A DNA stretch of 54,890 bases from Nodosilinea nodulosa PCC 7104 (GCF_000309385.1 NZ_JH976537.1:3620712-3675601), one strand, 5' to 3'. Counted from the first letter of the stretch, positions 18,093-27,521 are shown. Numbers and translations are program-made. The notes: generated by a model not told the origin, from the letters alone.

Positions 18093-18919
18093 TTAGCTAG
18101 GCCCGGCTGAAAAAATGGGGACCAGGCTGTATCCCTTCGGTACCCACTGCCACAGGTTTTTTAGCTCTTTCGCGCTGGGGCGTTGGCCCAGCCCCAGTCT
18201 GGCCAAAATCACCCGGCTGATCACCTGATTAAACTGCTGGGGAAACCGATGCTGCTCCTGGGCGTGGTCTAAAAAAAGGTCTTGTAGTAAGTTTTTAAGC
18301 TGCTCTCTAATTGAGAAATGTTTTCCAAAAGGCCTTTCACTTCGCTCAGGCGGTGGCTATGGCAGGTGAGCAGCACTTCAGCGGCATTGTTAAAATGCAT
18401 GCCTTCATCTTTGACGAGATGATGCCCGATCCGCTCGATGCTTTGGCCAAAATATCGGTAATACTCTCTTAAATCGCGCCGGTAAGAGTAGACTGAACCA
18501 ATTTCATCGAACATCAGGGTAACTAGCAGCGTAAACTCATCCTCTAGGGCCATTTGCAGCGGCTCAAATTCATGCACGCGCGCTGCAAAACGACGATCCA
18601 TATCGGCAAAACTCACTCCCGCTAGGCAGCGGTAGGTGCGCCGCAGGGCCTCATAATGCTTTAGCTCATCGGCCAGCCAAATCGTTAGCATTGTCAAAAA
18701 TGGCTCAGACATCTCGCTTTTGCGCCTCATAACGTAGTCATACAGCGATTGAGCATCCCCTTCAGAGTAGACGTCTCGACTCAGCAGGCTACAAAAGTTT
18801 TGGAAAACGCCATCAGGGGCCTCGGCCAAATATTGTGCCGGAATGCAGTGATCTTTGGGGAGAACGTCATCTAGAAGCCAACAATTCTGCCTTAGTTTAG
18901 GACTACCTGCCATCCGCAT
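18093..18919 (-). pseudogene. Ferritin-like diiron protein with a homopolymer frameshift near the C terminus
   Basis: The uninterrupted frame (18269-18919) gives 216 residues ending KTYYKTFF at a TAG that falls within a run of seven Ts on the coding strand (plus-strand As 18271-18277). One extra T would let the frame continue as LDHAQEQHRFPQQFNQVISR and about 40 more residues to a TAA at 18093. The continuation is clearly coding-like, so the gene is either frameshifted or mis-sequenced. The body is a ferritin-like helical bundle: ELKH at 85-88, EDEF at 126-129, DE at 138-139 and EGMH at 172-175, giving two ExxH pairs plus carboxylates for a diiron site. It is the last gene of the YgiB-YgiC-like cluster. 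Start may be Met1 or Met3. Confidence 0.75.
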
Positions 18920-18970
18920 CGACCTCGTAATTCATGCTGGGAGATTCATGATTTGATCCTGCCCTCTGGC

Positions 18971-20320
18971 CTAATCTACCTCGGCGATAAAGAGACCATT
19001 GTCAGACACAATGTGGGGAATAATCAGGCAGTGACGCCCGGTAATTCGCGAGGTGTCGCCGCGAATAATTAGGCCAGCCGCTTCGCCGTTAATTACCCAG
19101 CTACCCACCATATAGTGGTAGTCGAAGGCATTGGGGAGTTCAATGTATTCCTGAATGACAAACCCTTCGGAACCATAGCCAAGGGCATCTCGCTTCTCCA
19201 GTTCGCAAACTCCGGTTTCAATGGAGGTGCCAACCCCTTCTAGCCCTAACATAGGCTTTTTAATGTGCATACCTAAAATCAGCTTTGTGGCAGCGGGGGA
19301 GATGTCGTTATCGAAGTAGGTTTCTAACAGGTATTGCCGATAGCTGGAGGTTTTGAACTGCTCCCACATCATGGCCATGGCCCCTTTATTGGAGAGTACC
19401 TGCTTCCAGAGGGGTTCGAGAATTTTTACATCTCCCACCTCCAATCGGTGGGCCAGGGTGTGGGTTGATCTGGCATGGGCCATGTCGTTTTGCAGATCGG
19501 ACCAGTCGTATATTTTCCAGAGCACCGGAATGCGATCGTTGATGTGATCGACAAAGTAGCCGTCCTCATCGAGGCCTATCCCCCGCTGGATTTCGTTCCC
19601 CTGCTCATCTTTAAGGCCTCGCAGGTAGACAATCTGGGTGTAGATGTCGCTATCGACCTCGTCCTGGAGAATTTGGATTAGCTGCATCGCCATCTCCAAA
19701 TCCTCTTCCAGATTTTCATCCACCAGAAAGGAAATGCCTGTTTGCCTGAGATCGTAGGCCTCAGCGATGCGCCGCCATTGACCCGCCACCATGTCCCAAA
19801 ATTCGTTGAACTGGCTGGCGTCCGTGGGCAGAGGGCACTGGCTGTTCTGGTAATTGCGGCGGTAGTCCACAAACCAGTTCCACTGATAGATGGTTTCGGC
19901 CCCGAGCAGCGGTGTTTCGCCATTGATTTCGATCAGCTTAATTTGGCCGTCTTCGGTTACTACTAAATCGAAGCGGGTGCAGAGGGACAGATCTTCGACG
20001 GGGTCGGTGCGATCCCAGCTGGTTTTAATCGCCTGCCAGTATTCTGGGCGAATTTTCAGGGTCGCTAAGCGCTGATCGACGTCACCAGGGTGGCGCTCGG
20101 TGAAGAACCAGTCTAAAAACTCGACACACATCTGCCAGAGCTGCTCGGTGGCCCCTGCGATCGCCGTTTCTTCCCGCGTGTCAAACTGAATGGCAAACGG
20201 CTGGGGCAGAGCTTCAATCCAGTATTTTTGCTGAGCATCGCTCAAGACATCGCTCTGGTAAGCGTTTTCTTGAATATGGCGCTGCCAGTTGCGCCGCCGA
20301 ACTACTTTGAGGGGTTGCAT
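18971..20320 (-). CDS. Glutathionylspermidine synthase-like ATP-grasp protein (YgiC-like)
   Basis: A 449-residue protein of the glutathionylspermidine synthase C-terminal (GSP_synth) family, the ATP-grasp ligase fold also found in E. coli YgiC and YjfC. Segments supporting this are the N-terminal RRNWQRHIQENAYQ, LCTRFDLVVTEDGQIKLIEINGETPLLGAETIYQWNW (with the conserved ATP-grasp ENxET acidic cluster), and GSEGFVIQEYIELPNAFDYHYMVGSWVINGEAAGLIIRGD near the C terminus. There is no amidase domain. The gene begins 6 nt after the stop of a DUF1190/YgiB-like lipoprotein gene, which reproduces the ygiB-ygiC arrangement. Actual substrate of this branch is not established. Confidence 0.88.
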   Translation of the reverse strand: MQPLKVVRRRNWQRHIQENAYQSDVLSDAQQKYWIEALPQPFAIQFDTREETAIAGATEQLWQMCVEFLDWFFTERHPGDVDQRLATLKIRPEYWQAIKTSWDRTDPVEDLSLCTRFDLVVTEDGQIKLIEINGETPLLGAETIYQWNWFVDYRRNYQNSQCPLPTDASQFNEFWDMVAGQWRRIAEAYDLRQTGISFLVDENLEEDLEMAMQLIQILQDEVDSDIYTQIVYLRGLKDEQGNEIQRGIGLDEDGYFVDHINDRIPVLWKIYDWSDLQNDMAHARSTHTLAHRLEVGDVKILEPLWKQVLSNKGAMAMMWEQFKTSSYRQYLLETYFDNDISPAATKLILGMHIKKPMLGLEGVGTSIETGVCELEKRDALGYGSEGFVIQEYIELPNAFDYHYMVGSWVINGEAAGLIIRGDTSRITGRHCLIIPHIVSDNGLFIAEVD

Positions 20321-20326
20321 AAAATC

Positions 20327-21100
20327 CTACTTTCCACCGCTACCGGTGCCCTTGTACGTTGACCCAAAGCCCTGGCTACTGCGGCCTGTGATGGTACCCC
20401 GAGCGGCGGTGCCGGTGGGACGGGGTGGGGCAATCTGGCTGGTTGAGCGGGGCGTCGTTACTGGCCCCGGTTGGGCTTTGGTAACGGTTTGCCCGTAGGG
20501 AGTGACCACCTCCCCCGGATTGCTGCTCTTGTAGACGGTGTAGGGCTGATAGACGCTGCGGGTGGCACCGCCCAAATTGAGGTAGACAAAGCTGGGCAGG
20601 CCGTAGGGATAGAGGAAGGTGCCGCCGTAGGCCGGGCGGTATCCCGACGTTTGCGCATTGGCTGGAGTCGGCTCGCACTCCACCCCCTCAGACTGGCAGT
20701 CCTCCAGGGAAGAGTACACGGGGGCGGTGCGATCGTGCTCCTGCATGGCGGCCAGCATTTGCGGTTCGCAGTCTTCTACTTTCATGACTGGGGCGGTGGG
20801 GGGCTGGGCGAGTTGTCCCTGCTCGTGGGCCTTGAGCAAAACGTCATATTCTTGCTGCTGCTTGGCCATGTCGGCCTCGCACTGCTCGGTGGTTTCGTAG
20901 AAAACGCCCTCAATTTGGTCGTCGGCATTTTGGTCGGTCTGGCTCGATGTTGGGGTGCTGCTTGACGGCTGGGTAGCCTCGCCACCGCATCCGGCCAGAA
21001 GCGTGGCCAGCATAGCCGCCATGACCAGGCTCGTTTGCAGCTGTTGCCGACGTATAGGGCGGAGGTAGAGGGACTGGGGAGCAGTCTTTTTCGGTGCCAT
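20327..21100 (-). CDS. DUF1190/YgiB-like lipoprotein
   Basis: A 257-residue protein with a basic N terminus, a hydrophobic stretch and the lipobox LLAGC (Cys at about 38), so a predicted lipoprotein. The middle has Cys-containing repeats (YETTEQCEADMAKQQ, MKVEDCEPQMLAAM, YSSLEDCQSEGVECEP) typical of DUF1190 proteins, followed by GGTFLYPYGLPSFVYLNLGG and a Gly/Ser/Thr-rich tail ending GSTYKGTGSGGK. In E. coli the homologous YgiB is encoded next to YgiC. Here it is the first gene of a three-gene unit (YgiB-like, YgiC-like, diiron protein). Function unknown; envelope location predicted. Confidence 0.85.
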   Translation of the reverse strand: MAPKKTAPQSLYLRPIRRQQLQTSLVMAAMLATLLAGCGGEATQPSSSTPTSSQTDQNADDQIEGVFYETTEQCEADMAKQQQEYDVLLKAHEQGQLAQPPTAPVMKVEDCEPQMLAAMQEHDRTAPVYSSLEDCQSEGVECEPTPANAQTSGYRPAYGGTFLYPYGLPSFVYLNLGGATRSVYQPYTVYKSSNPGEVVTPYGQTVTKAQPGPVTTPRSTSQIAPPRPTGTAARGTITGRSSQGFGSTYKGTGSGGK

Positions 21101-21307
21101 AGATCTCGCCGGGGCCGGTAGTGGGTGCTTTCACTATACCCAGCTTGGCGAGCCTCTCCGGCAAAGCGGGGTGGGACAGAGCCAGCGACAAAGCCAGTGC
21201 GGGGGCTAAGGGGCGATCGCTATCATCCGCAGGTGCTTCGGGCGCGCGATCGGCTTCTGCCTCCTGGGGACTGACACCCTGACAGGCATAAATTTAACCG
21301 CTAATCC

Positions 21308-21847
21308 TCAGTGGGTAGAGTCTTCGTCTTTATCTTTGGGGCCAAAGCTATACTGCAATTGCAGCAGGTAACTGCTCACAGAGATTAGCAGAATAGAAAG
21401 AGCAATATAAATTAAGTCGCTGGCTTTAGAGACTTGCAAGCTTAAGGTTTGCTTGAACAGGCTAACGATTAGGGCGACGACAATAACCTGCACCAGCTTA
21501 CTTTTTAGCTCTTCCAGCGTCTCACTTTGCAGAATTTTTGTATCTGAGTGCTGAAATCTGACGTCAATCTTAGAAATAAATAGCTCGTAAATGCCAAAGC
21601 TAAAAATCAGCAAAACAATGCCGATGAGATAATAGTCAATGCCGCCAATGACGTAGGAGATGATTTTGGTCGTAGTTTCACCTTCTGGGTCTGCGAAGTC
21701 GAACTTCAGGCGAAACCCCGCCACAACTTCAAATGTGCCAATGATGAAAAACTGAACGGCGCTGAGCAGGCCAAAAATAACGGGTGCCAGGGCAAAGAAC
21801 CGAAAATTCCAAATAATAGTCTCAAAAATCTGCTCGATTCTTCTCAT
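21308..21847 (-). CDS. UPF0114 (YqhA-like) membrane protein
   Basis: A 179-residue protein with four predicted helices, beginning MRRIEQIFETIIWNFRFFALAPVIFGLLSAV, the characteristic start of the UPF0114/YqhA family. Further landmarks are IGGIDYYLIGIVLLIFSFGIYELFISKID and SETLEELKSKLVQVIVVALIVSLFKQ. The frame is open to 21973, but the ATG at 21847 gives the canonical N terminus. Function unknown. GC content is lower than in the neighbouring core genes, which marks the start of an accessory stretch. Confidence 0.85.
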   Translation of the reverse strand: MRRIEQIFETIIWNFRFFALAPVIFGLLSAVQFFIIGTFEVVAGFRLKFDFADPEGETTTKIISYVIGGIDYYLIGIVLLIFSFGIYELFISKIDVRFQHSDTKILQSETLEELKSKLVQVIVVALIVSLFKQTLSLQVSKASDLIYIALSILLISVSSYLLQLQYSFGPKDKDEDSTH

Positions 21848-22121
21848 GGCAAACACTGGAGTAGGAAGAGATGACCCGTTGATAATGCCAGATTTTGCGT
21901 CGATTAAGGGATGGGCAGCTATATTCAGTAGTCGCGGATACCACATCAAAGGTGGCGTTAATCGAGCGACCATTCATCAGTTCAACGCTGATAGTGGCTT
22001 GACATCCATCACTCGCTCATCCGCATGAGGCGCCAGGGCTAAGCGCCCAGTTGGCGATCAACCTTGTTTTCGATGCTGTTAAGCTTTTGCAGCCTAGTAG
22101 GACGGTCCTCATCTTGGCCGC

Positions 22122-22364
22122 TTAATACCGCAGCCATTTGGTGAGCACGCGCATGGGTCTGCCGGTGTTGGGGTCGATCTGGGGTTTGCTCCAGGCGCGG
22201 GCTTCGGCAAAGCCGAGGCGGTGGAGGATTTTCACGACCAGGTCGATGCCGGTGGCGGAACCGATGATGGTGATGAGGATGGGTTCGCGGCTGGGCTGGG
22301 TGGGGGCTGGGCTGCCGGGAGGGACGCTGTAGATTTCGCTGTTGGGGATGAATTCTTCTGACAT
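22122..22364 (-). CDS. Small protein of unknown function, divergent from an XRE regulator
   Basis: An 80-residue frame beginning MSEEFIPNSEIYSVPPG, with a Pro-rich N terminus and a C-terminal helix-rich part (PILITIIGSATGIDLVVKILHRLGFAEARAWSKPQIDPNTGRPMRVLTKWLRY). The DLVVKILHRLGFAEAR segment looks like a real folded unit. I cannot name the family. It shares a 104-nt divergent promoter region, containing a duplicated operator-like sequence, with the HTH gene at 22469. Just downstream a 32-codon frame (MAAVLSGQDEDRPTRLQKL..., 22039-22137) overlaps its stop and might be a small coupled ORF. Confidence 0.6.
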   Translation of the reverse strand: MSEEFIPNSEIYSVPPGSPAPTQPSREPILITIIGSATGIDLVVKILHRLGFAEARAWSKPQIDPNTGRPMRVLTKWLRY

Positions 22365-22386
22365 GGGGATACAAAACTAATGTAGT

Positions 22387-22435
22387 CACAAGTGAGACAT
22401 TAACATGGATGCGATGTGTCCACAAGTGTGACATT
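22387..22435. promoter_or_regulatory. Duplicated operator between divergent genes
   Basis: The 15-mer CACAAGTGAGACATT at 22387-22401 recurs as CACAAGTGTGACATT at 22421-22435, one mismatch, with centres 34 bp apart (about three helical turns). Each copy sits in a partial dyad of the form GTC-CACAAGTG-GAC. Lying in the 104-nt spacer between an XRE-type regulator gene and a divergent small gene, these look like binding sites for that regulator. Confidence 0.65.
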
Positions 22436-22468
22436 TACCTTCTTGTGCGGCTCTGCCAGGATTAGGGC

Positions 22469-22699
22469 ATGGGAAGGGCAAGCGACGCACTGAAGCAGGT
22501 TTTAGACACCTACAGCATTAGCCAGAATAAGCTGGCGGTGACGATGGGCATTAGTCGCGCCAATGTGGGGCGCTGGTACCACGGGCTTGACCCCAGTGCT
22601 GAGAACATCGCCCAGATTACCCAGTCGCTAAAAACGCTAAACCCCTTGGCAGCTAAGGATTTTGTGAGGCTCTACCTAGGAACTATCATTGAGGATTAG
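22469..22699 (+). CDS. XRE-family helix-turn-helix regulator
   Basis: A 76-residue protein that is essentially one Cro/C1-type HTH: LKQVLDTYSISQNKLAVTMGISRANVGRWYHGLDPSAENIAQITQSLKTL. The recognition helix is ISRANVGRWYHG. A ribosome binding site AGGATTAGGG precedes the ATG. It is followed after 22 nt by the toxin-like/DUF2283 pair on the same strand and probably regulates its own promoter through the duplicated sites at 22387-22435. Confidence 0.85.
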   Translation: MGRASDALKQVLDTYSISQNKLAVTMGISRANVGRWYHGLDPSAENIAQITQSLKTLNPLAAKDFVRLYLGTIIED

Positions 22700-22721
22700 C
22701 TAAACGGTTGATGAGGATGCT

Positions 22722-23036
22722 ATGGCGGAGGATGCCTATTTTGAGGTCACAACGCCTTTGTGTAGGCATGTTCGCGTTACGGCTGCCTATTGGGATGTGA
22801 TTGTTACCCTAAAGCATCCAATCATGCGGGGTAAGGAGGATCTGGTTCGGCAGGTGTTGCAAACACCTATCGAAATTCGGCAAAGTAGAAGTGACCCATC
22901 GGTTTACCTGCATTATGGGGTTGAGCCGCCTTATTTGATCTGCGCGGTGGCTAGATACCTCAACGGCGACGGCTTCATCATCACGGCATACCGCACCAGC
23001 AAAATAAAAGAAGGAACGGTTATATGGACACCTTAA
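22722..23036 (+). CDS. Possible RelE/BECR-like or DUF4258-like small protein, toxin candidate
   Basis: A 104-residue protein: HVRVTAAYWDVIVTLKHPIMRGKEDLVRQVLQTPIEIRQSRSDPSVYLHYGVEPPYLICAVARYLNGDGFIITAYRTSKIKEGTVIW. The order of an N-terminal HV motif, an Arg after EIRQSR, a Tyr/Phe-rich strand and the ending IITAYRTSKIKEG is what is seen in small nucleases of the BECR/RelE superfold and in DUF4258-like proteins. It overlaps the start of the DUF2283 gene by 13 nt, a typical toxin-antitoxin layout. No activity is proven. Confidence 0.6.
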   Translation: MAEDAYFEVTTPLCRHVRVTAAYWDVIVTLKHPIMRGKEDLVRQVLQTPIEIRQSRSDPSVYLHYGVEPPYLICAVARYLNGDGFIITAYRTSKIKEGTVIWTP

Positions 23037-23230
23037 AAATCTATTACGACGAGGTCGGTAAAACGTTGACAGTCTGGTTTAGCGACCCCGCTGAGGAATT
23101 TATTGCTGAGGAAACGGGTGAAGAGGTGCTGCTGATTAAAAACGAGGCAGGCACGGTGATTGGGTTTGAGCGGTTGAACTATGAGTTAGCGACGGGTAGT
23201 AACCCCGTTGTTGAACTTATCAACGCTTAG
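23024..23230 (+). CDS. DUF2283 protein, antitoxin candidate
   Basis: A 68-residue protein matching DUF2283: MDTLKIYYDEVGKTLTVWFSDPAEEFIAEETGEEVLLIKNEAGTVIGFERLNYE. These small beta-rich proteins are often encoded directly after RelE/DUF4258-like proteins. The ATG lies inside the 3' end of the preceding gene (13-nt overlap), so the two are translationally coupled. Antitoxin function is inferred from context only. Confidence 0.8.
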   Translation: MDTLKIYYDEVGKTLTVWFSDPAEEFIAEETGEEVLLIKNEAGTVIGFERLNYELATGSNPVVELINA

Positions 23231-23278
23231 GTGATTTCTAGAAACCGCTCTTTCCAGTAGTGGGGATTTCGGGGGCAA

Positions 23279-23450
23279 TCAGCCTACTTTTGCCTCTGGG
23301 GCAGGTGCGCCGAGCAGCATTCCCTCGGCACTCAGGTCTTCGTCCAAAACTTCCCAGTGGATGCCGTAGCCGCCGCCGCAGATTTCCCACTGGGCAAGCT
23401 GTTCGGGCGAGGCGCTTGGGTTTAAAGTTAATTGGTTAAAGCGAGTTTTT
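23279..23450 (-). pseudogene. 3' remnant of a DUF2442 gene
   Basis: Minus-strand translation to a TGA at 23279-23281 reads LNPSASPEQLAQWEICGGGYGIHWEVLDEDLSAEGMLLG, the diagnostic C-terminal half of DUF2442 (the GGGYGIHW...DEDLS motif). No in-frame start or N-terminal half is found upstream, where a stop occurs after only a few codons near 23450. DUF2442 genes are usually second members of small toxin-like pairs, so this is probably the wreck of another such pair. Confidence 0.75.
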
Positions 23451-23472
23451 TTACATCAATGACCTTAGCGTA

Positions 23473-24633
23473 TCAGTTATTTAGTTCTGCTTTTAGCTCG
23501 TTCATCAAGGCTTTAGGTAATTTAGCAGTAGCAATCCCTTTAACTCCAGACCAATCACGGCGCTTTTCCCATGGTTCTCCATATTCGAGAAGTACCTTAT
23601 CAAACCACGTAACATTACTGAGATCAGCTCCGGAAATGTCTGCATTATTCATGATAGCGTCTTCTAGTTTAGCTCCTCTCAGGTCAGCTCCTCTCAAGTC
23701 AGCTCCTTGGAGATTGGCTCCCTGTAAATCTGCCGATATCATATTTGTCGAGTTGAGTATTGCTCCCGTCAAATTTGCTCTACGAAAGTTAACTCCGCTA
23801 AGATTGGATTTCTTGAAGTTCGCCTTCCTGCAATCAGCGCGATGAAGGTCTCCGCCTAAAAGATCACACTCTATAAGAGAAGCCCCAACAAGAACAGAGC
23901 CTCGGAGTTTTATAAACGAAAGATTTGAATTTAATATTCTTATTTCCTGACAATCAGAAAATTTCAAGTCTGCTGATCTTAAATCGACATTACTAAAGTT
24001 GAATTGTTTGAGATCTGCGCCGATCAGCTTAGAAAAAGACAAATTTAGGTTTGTCCTGGATTTCATGCTTAAGCTAAGTCTCTTAAGTACAGATAAAGCA
24101 GCCTGTATATCCGAAGGAATGGATTCAAGTTCTCTAAGCTGATTAACTTCAACTCCAATAGCTTGATATTGATAAAGCTCTGCCCTGGAGAGGTTTTCGT
24201 CATGCTCCTTGACCTCGATTGACATTGATTTTCTTTTTATGAAAGATGCCAAAATATCTATGACTATTGGCGAATATCTTTCTGTGGAATCCTCACTAAT
24301 TTTCTCTAGCGAATAGATACCTCCAACCCTAACATCAAGCTTTTCAGTGTCACCCAGCATCTCAACTGCCTTGGCAAACCTTTCGGCTACTTGCTTGTCA
24401 TCTGCAAGTCGAATATTCCTAAGTGTTAGACTTGCCGTTATAAAGAAAAACAAACCCCCTAAGGCTTGAATAAGAGTTGTTCTGTACGAATTTTCGATCT
24501 CAGCTATCTCTTTTGGATCAACTATCCCTGAAGGAACTTGCCAAATGGGTATCCACCATGTTACTACTCCTAAAATTAAGAAGATGCCTATCCCAATAAG
24601 CCAATATTTCAAGTAATTTAATCTTTTTTTCAT
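23473..24633 (-). CDS. Membrane-anchored pentapeptide-repeat protein
   Basis: A 386-residue protein. Two hydrophobic segments (about 11-30 and 58-73) anchor it. A conserved domain follows (RLADDKQVAERFAKAVEMLGDTEKLDVRVGGIYSLEKISEDS) that accompanies many such proteins. From about 195 to 345 it is pentapeptide repeats of the A(D/N)LxX type (ANLTGAILNSTNMISADLQGANLQGADLRGADLRGAKLED), which form a right-handed quadrilateral beta helix. Base composition is strikingly AT-rich compared with the core genes, suggesting recent acquisition. Function unknown. Confidence 0.88.
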   Translation of the reverse strand: MKKRLNYLKYWLIGIGIFLILGVVTWWIPIWQVPSGIVDPKEIAEIENSYRTTLIQALGGLFFFITASLTLRNIRLADDKQVAERFAKAVEMLGDTEKLDVRVGGIYSLEKISEDSTERYSPIVIDILASFIKRKSMSIEVKEHDENLSRAELYQYQAIGVEVNQLRELESIPSDIQAALSVLKRLSLSMKSRTNLNLSFSKLIGADLKQFNFSNVDLRSADLKFSDCQEIRILNSNLSFIKLRGSVLVGASLIECDLLGGDLHRADCRKANFKKSNLSGVNFRRANLTGAILNSTNMISADLQGANLQGADLRGADLRGAKLEDAIMNNADISGADLSNVTWFDKVLLEYGEPWEKRRDWSGVKGIATAKLPKALMNELKAELNN

Positions 24634-24722
24634 GAGTCACCTTGGAAGATTACTAATAGATAAGTACTCTCATCGTTTGTAGAAAGCATAGTGTGTATGG
24701 CCTTTGTTAAATAAATTTCTGC

Positions 24723-25070
24723 CTACAAAGGCAAAAATTGTACTCGATTGGCAAACTCTCCTACTTCACCCAGTTTGGTGATCAGCTCAAGATCTCTAAT
24801 GCAGGTGCCAATCGAGACCTTTGATTGGTGGGCAAACACAACCCCAGGAAAAGTAACGGCTGACGTTTGCCTAGACTTGGCTTCAGCTAGCAGGTCATCA
24901 TCTTGGGAAAACAGCACCCGCCGTAGTTCAGTAGCCCGATCTAAAACATCAGGATCGTCGATGCCGCTGCGGCCATCTTCCTGAACGGTCAACACATCGA
25001 CTTGCCGCTGACGTAGCCCGTTAGTAATCGCCCCATGAACGTTTTCATCCATGTAAAGAGCAAGGCTCAT
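24723..25070 (-). CDS. DUF5615 PIN-like toxin candidate
   Basis: A 115-residue protein beginning MSLALYMDENVHGAITNGLRQRQVDVLTVQEDG, the hallmark of DUF5615 PIN-like proteins (YxDENV...GL...DVLT). Acidic residues that could form the PIN metal site are Asp8/Glu9, the DD in GIDDPDVLDRA and DDD in FSQDDDLLAEA. It starts at ATG 25070, overlapping the stop of the DUF433 gene by 4 nt (ATGA). PIN domains are ribonucleases; here the activity is inferred. Confidence 0.85.
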   Translation of the reverse strand: MSLALYMDENVHGAITNGLRQRQVDVLTVQEDGRSGIDDPDVLDRATELRRVLFSQDDDLLAEAKSRQTSAVTFPGVVFAHQSKVSIGTCIRDLELITKLGEVGEFANRVQFLPL

Positions 25071-25396
25071 GGCAGAAGGCCTTGGGCCTTGAGTCGAGTT
25101 ACAAAGGGAGACTCTTCGGCCTGCTGTTCTAGTTGCGTAATATAGGTCTCTCGCCGCTGAATATCGGCATCTAGGACTTCGCGATGATCCCAGTAGTAGG
25201 CCAGGGCCGCATAAATTTGGCCCATGCTTAAGTGGCGATGGTTGATTTGAATCTCTTCCGGCGTCCAACCATAGGCCCGTTGAGCCATCACTAGCTCAAC
25301 CACCTTCATCGTCGTACCCACAATCAACGGAATATTATCTTGACTGAGGACGATGTGGGGATACTCAGTCGGTATCAGGCTTTGGGTATCGATCAT
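25067..25396 (-). CDS. DUF433 antitoxin candidate
   Basis: A 109-residue protein of the DUF433 family: PHIVLSQDNIPLIVGTTMKVVELVMAQRAYGWTPEEIQINHRHLSMGQIYAALAYYWDHREVLDADIQ. The segment GWTPEEI...LSMGQIYAALAYYWDH is the winged/helical core usual in these proteins, which are paired with PIN-like DUF5615 genes. Start taken at ATG 25396 (MIDTQSLIP). It overlaps the downstream toxin-like gene by 4 nt. Confidence 0.85.
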   Translation of the reverse strand: MIDTQSLIPTEYPHIVLSQDNIPLIVGTTMKVVELVMAQRAYGWTPEEIQINHRHLSMGQIYAALAYYWDHREVLDADIQRRETYITQLEQQAEESPFVTRLKAQGLLP

Positions 25397-25475
25397 GGTT
25401 GGAGAGGCGATCGCAACTATCTGCCATGGTAACAAGCCCGTTGGCAAGTCTAGGCTTTTCCCTTAAAACACAAAG

Positions 25476-25506
25476 AAGCCGGATCTCCTGAAGAAAACCG
25501 GCTTTT
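25476..25506 (-). terminator. Rho-independent-type hairpin downstream of chlN
   Basis: AAGCCGG at 25476-25482 pairs with CCGGCTT at 25498-25504. On the minus strand the hairpin is preceded by As (AAAAGCCGG) and followed by CTTCTTTGTGTTTT, a T-rich tail. It lies 17 nt beyond the chlN stop. Confidence 0.75.
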
Positions 25507-25522
25507 ACTCGCTATCTTTGCT

Positions 25523-26983
<1,461 letters not shown>

Positions 26984-26995
26984 CTAGTGAAGGAC

Positions 26996-27436
26996 TTAGG
27001 TTCTGGGTCGATCATCCTCCCGGCCGCCTGCACCGGAGCAGGCTTGTTCGTCGTAGGCGGGGGAGAGCGGTGGTGGAGCGTCAATCGTAAGGGTGGTGAC
27101 TGTCGCGGATGAAGACAGTTCGACCTCCGCTTGGGCGCTGCTGGGCAACATTTTGTGAGCCTTCTCCAGCGCTGCTAGCTCCTTCACCGGGCTGATATCT
27201 AAACCCAGGGCCGCAATAATGCGATCGGGGTTGCTGCTTAAATCCACCACCAGGGGGAGCAGGTTGGTCAGGTCGGGTTCTAGGGTGGCTAAAGCCCCTA
27301 AGATAAAACCCGACGAGGGTCGCCTGTGCCCGTTACTGGTTACCCAAATACCCAATTTGTCGATCCACTCGCGGTTGTCGCGGTAGTAGGTTAACCACTT
27401 GACTTTGAGCGATCGCCGCAGTTGTTTGCTGTTCAC
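26996..27436 (-). CDS. DUF5331 protein, second of two paralogues between chlL and chlN
   Basis: A 146-residue protein with the DUF5331 pattern: SLKVKWLTYYRDNREWIDKLGIWVTSNGHRRPSSGFILGALATLEPDLTNLLPLVVDLSSNPDRIIAALGLD. The same order of motifs (KWL.Y....W, RRPSS..LG....LEP.L..L) appears in the adjacent gene, so the pair arose by duplication. A less conserved C-terminal ~55 residues is rich in Ser/Ala/Pro. The stop lies 27 nt before the chlN start, so co-transcription is likely. Role unknown; the location suggests a link with dark chlorophyll synthesis. Confidence 0.85.
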   Translation of the reverse strand: MNSKQLRRSLKVKWLTYYRDNREWIDKLGIWVTSNGHRRPSSGFILGALATLEPDLTNLLPLVVDLSSNPDRIIAALGLDISPVKELAALEKAHKMLPSSAQAEVELSSSATVTTLTIDAPPPLSPAYDEQACSGAGGREDDRPRT

Positions 27437-27521
27437 AGATGCCTCGGGCGGGTTTCGCCAACCTCATGTCCAGAGATTGATTAAACCAGAAAAACCTATC
27501 CCTACATCTCTATTAACAGGT

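Noticed and set aside
23432..23845. Plus-strand repeat-like frame (LRSAP...) opposite the pentapeptide gene
   Set aside because: It is the antisense reading of the pentapeptide repeats, hence its regularity.
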